64,000 nt of DNA from Billgrantia montanilacus (lineage in GTDB: Bacteria; Pseudomonadota; Gammaproteobacteria; Pseudomonadales; Halomonadaceae), in assembly GCF_003336675.1 (NCBI RefSeq), contig NZ_QPII01000015.1, positions 56,531 to 120,530 of the forward strand, read 5' to 3'. The translations under genes were made by a program, and so were the position numbers. How positions within the stretch are numbered: position 1 is the first letter of the stretch; every line of letters starts with the position of its first letter. Positions 15,717 through 20,760 of the stretch are shown here, piece by piece. The notes beneath the pieces were generated by a model. It had not been told where the DNA came from, made no database searches, and saw only the letters and a program-made list of their open reading frames with translations.

Positions 15717-15899
15717 CTATGCTGGCGAACTCCGGTCCGAGTCCTGCCGCTGTTCATTAAGGAGCAGGAGCCAGCCGGCAACGGCGGTGTCGCCTGTGTC
15801 TGCCTTGTCCTGCAACAGCCGGTAATAGCTGGCCACAGCGGCTTTGCTCGGCTTGATGTTGCGGCTACCCCTGGGGCGGCCTGTGCGGTCTTGGCTCAT
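15717..15899 (-). CDS. Small basic unknown protein upstream of the tape measure
   Basis: A 60-residue protein with the N-terminal T-G-R-P-R-G-S-R-N, a basic GRPRGSRN-type segment seen in many small phage proteins, then a helical part (A-V-A-S-Y-Y-R-L-L-Q-D-K-A). Its start overlaps the preceding gene by 4 bases (ATGA). The position, just before the tape measure, is where phages place tail-assembly chaperones, but this product is too short and unlike to assign that role. Confidence 0.6.
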   Translation of the reverse strand: MSQDRTGRPRGSRNIKPSKAAVASYYRLLQDKADTGDTAVAGWLLLLNEQRQDSDRSSPA

Positions 15900-16156
15900 A
15901 GCGTTGACTCCATGAAGTCAGCCCACTGGCGGCGAGCATGGGTGCCGTGTCGGTGCCCTTGCATGAATGCGGTAATGCGAGCAGCACGCTCGTTCACGCG
16001 CCTGGCTATGCGGGCGGCACGATCTGGGCAGTAGGCGGCGATGTGGTAGGCGCGGCATTCCTCGTCCAGCCGGAGCAGCTCACGGCGCAACGGGGCATCT
16101 TTCTCCCAGCTCGGCAGGTCGGTCGTCTCCAGCAGCACTAGCGCTTGGTCGATCAT
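15896..16156 (-). CDS. Unknown 86-residue protein, first gene of the tape-measure transcript
   Basis: Helical, Arg/Ala-rich 86-residue protein (M-I-D-Q-A-L-V-L-L-E-T-T; later R-A-A-R-I-A-R-R-V-N-E-R-A-A-R). GAGA stands 8 bases before the ATG, within the first palindrome of the operator array at 16159-16235, so repressor binding there could block both transcription and initiation. It overlaps the next gene by 4 bases. No family recognised. Confidence 0.6.
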   Translation of the reverse strand: MIDQALVLLETTDLPSWEKDAPLRRELLRLDEECRAYHIAAYCPDRAARIARRVNERAARITAFMQGHRHGTHARRQWADFMESTL

Positions 16157-16158
16157 CG

Positions 16159-16235
16159 ATGAATCTCATTCATGTTCATGCTATTAAAATAGCATATTTT
16201 TCATGTTGATTCCATTAAACATGAATTTGATTCAT
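16159..16235. promoter_or_regulatory. Array of palindromes, probable repressor operators
   Basis: Two copies of the palindrome ATGAAT-N3-ATTCAT (16159-16173, centre CTC; 16221-16235, centre TTG) lie 62 bp apart, about six helical turns. Between them are ATGCTATT-AA-AATAGCAT (16178-16195) and TCATGTT-N10-AACATGA (16201-16224). The stretch is AT-rich and immediately upstream of the minus-strand tail transcript that starts at 16156. Matching sites at whole-turn spacing suggest cooperative or looping repression. Confidence 0.6.
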
Positions 16236-16559
16236 GGCAAGGGTGGCAAGTCATTGCTTTTATTGCAGCGCGTGGGCAGTATTGGCGGGCGGGTGCTCAA
16301 GGCCCTAAGAGGCTTCCTCAGGGTGAGTAGGTAGGTCAGTAGGGCAGGACGCTGCTAGCTCATGCCTGCCCTGTTTTCAGCCTGGGTATAGGACAAGGAG
16401 AATCCCCGCTGAATGTAGGTCGGCGTTTGGTTGGTTAGCCCTCACCGAGGGTCTAACGTAAACTCCAGCGTTAAGTGCTCTTAGGAATCGTCAAGCTGGT
16501 CCTCGGGGAGGATTCACCGCTTCGTAAACAAACAGCAGGTAGGTGCCCCTAGACCTCGC
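16236..16559. other. Intergenic stretch without a convincing gene
   Basis: Between the operator array and the promoter of the plus-strand RDD gene. The only structure seen is an inverted repeat around 16434-16457 (GTTAG-CCCTC/GAGGG-T-CTAAC) without a T tract. No coding frame with a plausible start and codon pattern was found. Confidence 0.55.
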
Positions 16560-16588
16560 TTGAGCACGAAATAATGAAAAAATAGATA
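16560..16588 (+). promoter_or_regulatory. Candidate promoter for the GYF-RDD gene
   Basis: TTGAGC (16560-16565), 17-base spacer, TAGATA (16583-16588), in an AT-rich stretch 20 bases before the ATG at 16608. The spacing is ideal; the -10 match is partial. Confidence 0.4.
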
Positions 16589-16607
16589 AGCAAATTCTAA
16601 GGGAACA

Positions 16608-17468
16608 ATGATGCAGTGGTGGCGACTTGATGGTGTATTGAGGAGGGGCCCATTCTCAGAAGATGAGATCAGGGCCCAGATACGGTCCGGTGAGCTTTAT
16701 AGCGATGACATGATCTCTGGCGAGGGATACGGTGACTGGGTCGCGGTATCGGATATTCCTGAGTTTTCTGATGCTCTCAACTCGGGGCTTGTCGAGCAAA
16801 AAATTGGCGCTCTGGTAGGTGAAGCGGCAGCGGATAATACGACAACTCATGATCTGGAGAGCGAGACTAGGATAGCCGGCCCATGGCGACGATTCATAGC
16901 GCGTTTTATCGATCTAGCTGCCTTCTATACTGTGTTCTTCGCCCTCACCATGGTGCTGACCGCTTGGGCCATGATCGCAATCAGGAGCGGTCAGATTGCT
17001 GTGACGCATCCACTGGCAGAGTTCTTTTCTGGCTTGGCCTCGGGAGAGTTTGGCTTTATCGTGGCTGGTTGGCTGATTGGTATTGTATTTTTTCTAATTT
17101 TAGAAATCGGTACGTATGCCATTTTCGGCACTACCTTGGGAAAAGGAGTGCTGGGGCTGCAGGTCGAAAACTTGCGGGAAAATAAGCTTAATACTCGCGA
17201 ATATGCAGAACGTTTGGTTGGCGTTCATATTTCTGGGCTGGGAGCCAGTATCCCTTTTGTGGCATTTTTTACTCAGATTTATCAATTCAAGCGACTCAGC
17301 CAAGGCAAGCCGGCCAGCTATGATGAAGGCTCGTTTCGGGTGGTCAGTAAACGGTTGACGATTTTGCGATGGGCCGCTGTATTCGCAGTCGGCCTCAGTA
17401 TGCTATTCCTGCATGTCTTCACTCGGCTTATCGAAAGGTCTATAGACAGCGGTGCTATATATTTTTGA
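16608..17468 (+). CDS. GYF_2 (DUF4339)-RDD family membrane protein, cargo gene
   Basis: A 286-residue protein with two parts. Residues 1-52 match the GYF_2/DUF4339 pattern: W-W-R-L-D-G, R-G-P-F-S-E-D-E-I, G-E-L and D-W-V-A-V. From about residue 90 an RDD domain starts at W-R-R-F-I-A-R-F-I-D and has four hydrophobic segments (about 97-125, 145-168, 200-225, 255-275) with the E-I-G-T-Y-A-I-F-G-T-T-L-G-K motif between the second and third. RDD proteins are membrane proteins of uncertain, possibly transport-related, function; GYF_2 domains likely bind proline-rich peptides. The gene is intact, AT-richer than its neighbours, on the opposite strand to the phage genes, and has its own promoter, so it is probable cargo. 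The chosen start follows AAGGGAAC. Confidence 0.8.
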   Translation: MMQWWRLDGVLRRGPFSEDEIRAQIRSGELYSDDMISGEGYGDWVAVSDIPEFSDALNSGLVEQKIGALVGEAAADNTTTHDLESETRIAGPWRRFIARFIDLAAFYTVFFALTMVLTAWAMIAIRSGQIAVTHPLAEFFSGLASGEFGFIVAGWLIGIVFFLILEIGTYAIFGTTLGKGVLGLQVENLRENKLNTREYAERLVGVHISGLGASIPFVAFFTQIYQFKRLSQGKPASYDEGSFRVVSKRLTILRWAAVFAVGLSMLFLHVFTRLIERSIDSGAIYF

Positions 17469-17564
17469 TGGTTCTTACCGTCTTTTACATAGTTGTTAAT
17501 GGCGGTGTTTTCTTTCGACTATTAGGCAGGTTAGAACCGTTCGTGTAGCAGTCCTGAATGAACA

Positions 17565-17586
17565 AGCCCCGCTCGATGGCGGGGCT
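17565..17586. terminator. Hairpin terminator between convergent RDD and HEPN genes
   Basis: Perfect stem AGCCCCGC/GCGGGGCT with a 6-base loop, 6 bases past the HEPN gene stop on the minus strand and followed there by TTGTTCATT. It probably ends the HEPN transcript and could also stop plus-strand read-through. Confidence 0.7.
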
Positions 17587-17591
17587 CAGGG

Positions 17592-17954
17592 TTATTGCAG
17601 TGCTTCAATCACCTTTTGGCTCGTCTTCATTGCGCTCTGAGCATCTCGTAATCGCATCGGATTTTGCCAATCATAGTCAGCTTGGTGTCGTAGTTCCTTC
17701 ATTTGCTGAAGCCGATTAGCTGTAGCTCGCCATTGGGGCTTGCCTTTAAGCGCTTCTATAACGCGCTGGTGAGAGGAGCCGCTTCCTTGGAAGCCCTTAG
17801 CTTCGCAAAAATCGCGAGCCGTGATGTAGGCTGCGTAGTACGCCCGGTTCACCACGCTACGCATTTGATGCTGGTCTAGGTATGGGGCGTCCGAGATGTC
17901 CATCTCTTTCAGCCTGTCAGCCAGCTCAACGAGGCGATACGGCACGTTAGGCAA
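17592..17954 (-). CDS. HEPN-domain protein
   Basis: A 120-residue single-domain protein with the HEPN helical pattern: V-N-R-A-Y-Y-A-A-Y-I-T-A-R-D-F-C-E at about 34-50, S-S-H-Q-R-V-I near 60-66, and M-K-E-L-R-H-Q-A-D-Y-D-W at 85-96. Many HEPN proteins are RNases in toxin-antitoxin and anti-phage systems. The canonical R-x(4-6)-H catalytic motif is not present; the equivalent segment reads R-H-Q-A-D-Y-D, which occurs in a HEPN subgroup of uncertain activity. It overlaps the upstream gene (17947-18741) by 8 bases, so the two are co-translated and probably interact. Being intact cargo among decaying phage genes argues for a selected function. Confidence 0.75.
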   Translation of the reverse strand: MPNVPYRLVELADRLKEMDISDAPYLDQHQMRSVVNRAYYAAYITARDFCEAKGFQGSGSSHQRVIEALKGKPQWRATANRLQQMKELRHQADYDWQNPMRLRDAQSAMKTSQKVIEALQ

Positions 17955-18741
17955 CCCTCTCTGACCGATGCTCCGGGAGGTCTCTCACCAAGATAGTTAC
18001 CGCATTGCTGACGCCACTTTCTATCGCTTCATTACTGCCTGCATAGACAAGCAAGTCATCATCCAAGCGGTCCAGTGCGGCTTCCTCTAGATCTGACTTT
18101 ATTTCCAGGATGACTCCTTCGTAACCATCTTCATGCTGAGTGGTACCGAAGTTGAGCACTACGCGAACGTCTCGGCGACCTTCGACATGCTGCCTAATCA
18201 GGCTATGCACACCTTCCAGGTAGGCTCGGTAGCTATCGAGGGATACCCCTGCCTCCGAAAGCACCCTGATTGCTTCGAGATCCCTACCGTCCCTTTCCAT
18301 GCTACCTCCTAGTCGCTCAACGCGCTCCCGCAACTCGACGCAGAGCTCAAGATCGCCGACGAACCATGCGACCTCCACCGCCCATACGAAGCCATCCAAC
18401 CGGTCTGGGTAATCGTTCATCAGGCGGCGCAACATGGTCACGGCCGCGCCAGGGCTATGAGCGAACAGAGCTGTTGACGACATATTGATCAGTAGATCGT
18501 CTGTCACCCGGCTTGCCAAAAATCTCTCTGCAGCCTGGTCGAATCGCTTAAAATCCCTTTCCATTTCCGCCACCAGCATCTCTTTCACCAGATGCAACAG
18601 ATAGTTACCTGGAGATGGACATGCCAACCGAGCAAGTCGGGCGATCTGAAAATCAGTCAGATCGGCTCGCTCTTCCTCTAGCCTGATAGAATAGTTGATG
18701 GCTTCCTGAAGCGCCTGGCCTACTGGTTTGGGTCTGGGCAT
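17947..18741 (-). CDS. Unknown partner of the HEPN protein
   Basis: A 264-residue protein of no recognised family when started at ATG 18741 (M-P-R-P-K-P-V-G); a GTG start at 18786 would add 15 residues and has no ribosome site. The N-terminal two thirds are helical with a repeat-like character (A-V-T-M-L-R-R-L-M-N-D-Y-P; F-V-W-A-V-E-V-A-W-F-V-G-D-L-E-L-C), suggesting TPR-like hairpins. From about residue 185 strands appear (D-V-R-V-V-L-N-F-G, G-V-I-L-E-I-K-S-D-L, D-D-L-L-V-Y-A-G-S-N-E, V-T-I-L-V-R-D-L). Its last 8 bases overlap the HEPN gene. It could be a sensor or an antitoxin for the HEPN protein; both are guesses. A 7-bp inverted repeat GTGCATC/GATGCAC at 18792-18814 lies just upstream. 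Confidence 0.6.
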   Translation of the reverse strand: MPRPKPVGQALQEAINYSIRLEEERADLTDFQIARLARLACPSPGNYLLHLVKEMLVAEMERDFKRFDQAAERFLASRVTDDLLINMSSTALFAHSPGAAVTMLRRLMNDYPDRLDGFVWAVEVAWFVGDLELCVELRERVERLGGSMERDGRDLEAIRVLSEAGVSLDSYRAYLEGVHSLIRQHVEGRRDVRVVLNFGTTQHEDGYEGVILEIKSDLEEAALDRLDDDLLVYAGSNEAIESGVSNAVTILVRDLPEHRSERVA

Positions 18742-18816
18742 GACGTCTGGTAGCAGCTCTCGAAAATGAGTCGTGAGTATAAACACTAAAAGTGCATCTC
18801 ACTACTGGATGCACAA

Positions 18817-19017
18817 TCAGTCTCTATTCAACGCTTCGACTGCCCCCACCTCGATCTGCTGCAACTGCTCAAGGCGCTCGACCTGCTCATCCCCCTCGAG
18901 CCGGGCATAGCGGGGATGGCCATACACCACAACGTAGTCGAGGCCCTGATACCGCGTCCCGGCCATGCCGGCGATGATGCGCCACTGACTGCCGTTGGCC
19001 TGGAAGGCACCCAGCAC
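18817..19017 (-). pseudogene. Fragment resembling a DUF1799 phage tail protein
   Basis: A frame of 66 codons (start only GTG at 19017) with the pattern G-S-Q-W-R-I, G-M-A-G, G-L-D-Y-V-V and a terminal E-Q-L-Q-Q-I-E-V-G-A-V-E-A-L-N. This resembles DUF1799, a small protein normally encoded just before the tape measure gene. A few more family-like residues (P-E-H-L-E-V-L) lie upstream in frame, then stops (near 19070-19075) interrupt it. It stands 2.9 kb upstream of the tape measure start, apparently separated from it by inserted cargo. Upstream to 19174 nothing else is coding. Confidence 0.45.
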
Positions 19018-19174
19018 CTCAAGATGCTCGGGGCGAGAGCTCGATGCTGTGCCTTTCTGTTCCGGTTATCAACCACGACGCCCAGCACCTCGGTGTCTCT
19101 GATGCGGTCACCAGGAGCCGCACAACGAAAGCCCCGGCGTTGGCCAGGGCTTGGGCTACACGCTTGGTTGCTAG

Positions 19175-19336
19175 TTACTTTGGCAGCGGCTTGCTGCGCA
19201 TGAATTTGGCGATGATTTCGACCAGGAGCGGCGTTAGCCTTGGGTCGGCTTTTTCCATGCGAGCCAGCTTCTCCCGGTCGTCGCTAGGAGTGGCGAGAAC
19301 TGCGCTGTTGTTAGGCTTGGTGCTGGTAGTGTTCAT
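19175..19336 (-). CDS. Small unknown protein (53 aa)
   Basis: A 53-residue protein beginning M-N-T-T-S-T-K-P-N-N, with a Ser/Thr/Asn-rich front and a helical end (L-L-V-E-I-I-A-K-F-M-R-S-K). A strong AGGAGG site lies 5 bases before the ATG and the start overlaps the preceding stop (ATGA, 19333-19336), which supports it despite its length. Last gene of the RHH-to-metalloprotease run. No family recognised. Confidence 0.65.
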   Translation of the reverse strand: MNTTSTKPNNSAVLATPSDDREKLARMEKADPRLTPLLVEIIAKFMRSKPLPK

Positions 19337-19623
19337 GCTGCCTCCTGCCCGGTGAGGGCGCGGCCCAGCTCCTCGTCAGACTTGCCCTTGAACTCTCCAA
19401 GATCCATGCGCGCCTCTACCCATTTGGCACGGGTCGGGCCAACGAACCATGCGGCCGGTTCAGCATCGCGGCGGCGGATGCGCTCCTTGGCATCGTGCAT
19501 CAGCTGAATACGCTGCTCCTTGGTCAGCCCCGGCACCTGCTGAGTGAACAGGAAAGAGCCCTGTAGCAAGTTGCGGTTGCGGTCGGCGTCGATGTGGCTG
19601 GTGGTGTCGATTGAATAGCTCAT
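19333..19623 (-). CDS. Unknown 96-residue protein in the element's early operon
   Basis: Soluble protein starting M-S-Y-S-I-D-T-T-S-H-I-D; the central part (L-T-K-E-Q-R-I-Q-L-M-H-D-A-K-E-R-I-R-R-R) is helical and basic, followed by A-A-W-F-V-G-P-T. Its ATG overlaps the metalloprotease stop by one base (TAATG), so the two are coupled. Function unknown. Confidence 0.62.
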   Translation of the reverse strand: MSYSIDTTSHIDADRNRNLLQGSFLFTQQVPGLTKEQRIQLMHDAKERIRRRDAEPAAWFVGPTRAKWVEARMDLGEFKGKSDEELGRALTGQEAA

Positions 19624-20075
19624 TACTTGGCCTCCAGGCGGTGCGGATTCTCAAAACAAGCGATTTCCCATTGGGCCTCGCGCTCTACCTCTTCCCACTG
19701 GCTTTGCAGTATCTCGAAAGCGCGCTCCATGGCCTCCGGAGTGACGCCATACTCAGCGTCAGTGTCTGAAAGCTCGATCTCTCCCAGCTCGATTGCCTCC
19801 ATGACCTCTTCGGGTGCTGTCTCCAGGTCATCGGCCAGCATCTGAGCGGCAATTCCAGCTACGGCCACCACGCGAAGATCATCCAAGCCGGTAGGAAGAT
19901 CGAGCGCATGAGCGCGTCCGGTAAAGCACTTCTCGCTCAGCGGGTCAGCGCCTTCCTTCTCTTCGATGCGGATATGGGCATGGCCACCTAGGGAGCGAAT
20001 GGAGACAACGTGCCCCGCCTCGTGATAAGCGATTGTCTTTAGATCCATATCCCAAAGCTTATCGAGTGCGATCAT
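19623..20075 (-). CDS. Stand-alone M41-like zinc metallopeptidase
   Basis: A 150-residue protein with the zinc-metalloprotease motif H18-E19-A20-G21-H22 in A-Y-H-E-A-G-H-V-V, as in the FtsH (M41) protease domain. Downstream, V-A-G-I-A-A-Q-M-L-A-D-D matches the FtsH helix G-G-R-A-A-E-E-L, and D-T-D-A-E-Y-G is placed where the third metal ligand (Asp) is expected. The AAA ATPase and membrane parts of FtsH are absent, so it is a free protease domain or a derivative. Candidate roles are cleavage of a repressor or host protein, which is inference. It overlaps the upstream gene by 4 bases (ATGA) and the downstream gene by one. Confidence 0.72.
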   Translation of the reverse strand: MIALDKLWDMDLKTIAYHEAGHVVSIRSLGGHAHIRIEEKEGADPLSEKCFTGRAHALDLPTGLDDLRVVAVAGIAAQMLADDLETAPEEVMEAIELGEIELSDTDAEYGVTPEAMERAFEILQSQWEEVEREAQWEIACFENPHRLEAK

Positions 20076-20287
20076 TGCGCAGCCTCCGGGCGGTGGTGCA
20101 GCTCGGCGCCAATGGCGTCCAGCTTTTCCCAGATCTCATCAACGGTTTCCGTCAATACTTCCTTGGTCAGGCGGTTCATGTCCTGATCCAGGTAGGTCTG
20201 CAACATGGATGCGAGCGCCCATGCGCGGTGTGCGTGAGTCTCGATGTTGTCGAGCTTCTCTTCCAGGGTGGTATCATGGTTCGGCAT
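20072..20287 (-). CDS. Small coiled-coil protein (71 aa)
   Basis: Acidic helical protein: M-P-N-H-D-T-T-L-E-E-K-L-D-N-I-E, with heptad-like spacing to L-T-E-T-V-D-E-I-W-E-K-L. GGAGAAC lies 6 bases before the ATG. It follows the RHH gene after 69 bases and overlaps the metalloprotease start. Possibly a partner of either; no family recognised. Confidence 0.6.
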   Translation of the reverse strand: MPNHDTTLEEKLDNIETHAHRAWALASMLQTYLDQDMNRLTKEVLTETVDEIWEKLDAIGAELHHRPEAAQ

Positions 20288-20356
20288 CGTGGTTCTCCAA
20301 TTACTCTACGGTGTCATGCCCTCGGCCTGTTGCAGCAGGCGCGGGGGCTTCTTCAT

Positions 20357-20530
20357 TTACTGCCTTCCCTTCTCTACCAATTCCAGGCCCGCATCGATCA
20401 GCGCTCGTATTGCAGCAGCTTGGCTCACGGGCTGGCGTGTCAATTTCTCCAGTTCCAGGCGGTACGTCTCCACCCTCTCCAGCAAGTCGGCAGATAGCCG
20501 GAGGCTGATGTGTTGATCGTGCGGGGCCAT
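20357..20530 (-). CDS. Ribbon-helix-helix (CopG/Arc-like) DNA-binding protein (57 aa)
   Basis: A 57-residue regulator: the strand H-I-S-L-R-L-S at 7-13 is followed by two helices, A-D-L-L-E-R-V-E-T-Y-R and V-S-Q-A-A-A-I-R-A-L-I-D-A-G-L-E, the classic RHH layout. RHH dimers bind short repeats and tetramerise on helically phased sites. Exactly such a site (three CATACAT heptamers, 10-bp period, 20542-20568) lies between its ribosome site (AAGGA) and the iteron-like cluster, so autoregulation is likely. It could be an antitoxin, a partition ParG-like protein or a replication control protein; no toxin partner is apparent. Confidence 0.75.
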   Translation of the reverse strand: MAPHDQHISLRLSADLLERVETYRLELEKLTRQPVSQAAAIRALIDAGLELVEKGRQ

Positions 20531-20541
20531 GACTCGTCCTT

Positions 20542-20568
20542 ATGTATGCGCATGTATGACAATGTATG
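20542..20568. promoter_or_regulatory. Operator of the RHH gene: three heptamers at one-turn spacing
   Basis: ATGTATG occurs at 20542-20548, 20552-20558 and 20562-20568 (CATACAT on the gene's strand), a period of exactly 10 bp. It is adjacent to the AAGGA ribosome site of the RHH gene starting at 20530. RHH proteins are known to bind direct repeats on one face of the helix. Confidence 0.7.
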
Positions 20569-20650
20569 GCAAAAGCACCAAGACAGCCAACACTTTTTTC
20601 TGACGTGATGATGGGTTCAGCAGATCCAGTCACCACATAGCCGTTTCCAT

Positions 20651-20757
20651 GTCCGAATTGTCCGTCCGTCCGAACCCTAAAGGGTGTTCGGACGTTTCGG
20701 ACACGGCGTTTCGGACTAATCGGACGTTTCGGACGTTCTAAATCGGACATTTCGGAC
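20651..20757. repeat. Iteron-like cluster of TCGGAC repeats, candidate replication origin
   Basis: Seven plus-strand copies of a [T/A]TCGGAC core with spacing of mostly 9 or 14 bases, at 20687, 20695, 20709, 20718, 20727, 20741 and 20750. Inverted copies (GTCCGAA) lie at 20651-20657 and about 20667-20673. GTCCGAA-CCCT-AA-AGGG-TG-TTCGGAC makes a large inverted repeat at the left. The cluster directly abuts the primase-helicase stop (20761). Iterons beside a replication gene are a usual origin layout; regulatory use is the alternative. Confidence 0.6.
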
Positions 20758-20760
20758 ACC

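Noticed and set aside
16434..16457. Inverted repeat as a terminator
   Set aside because: It has a bulge, no T tract and no gene ending nearby.
17592..17954. Reading the HEPN protein as a proven RNase toxin
   Set aside because: The canonical R-x(4-6)-H motif is absent, so only the HEPN fold is called, not the activity.
19018..19174. Possible coding remnant upstream of the DUF1799-like fragment
   Set aside because: Short frames such as one reading E-V-L-G-V-V-V-D-N-R are interrupted and match nothing I can name.
20651..20757. Possible CRISPR array
   Set aside because: Repeat units are 7-8 bases with 9- or 14-base period, far too short, with no unique spacers or cas genes in the window.
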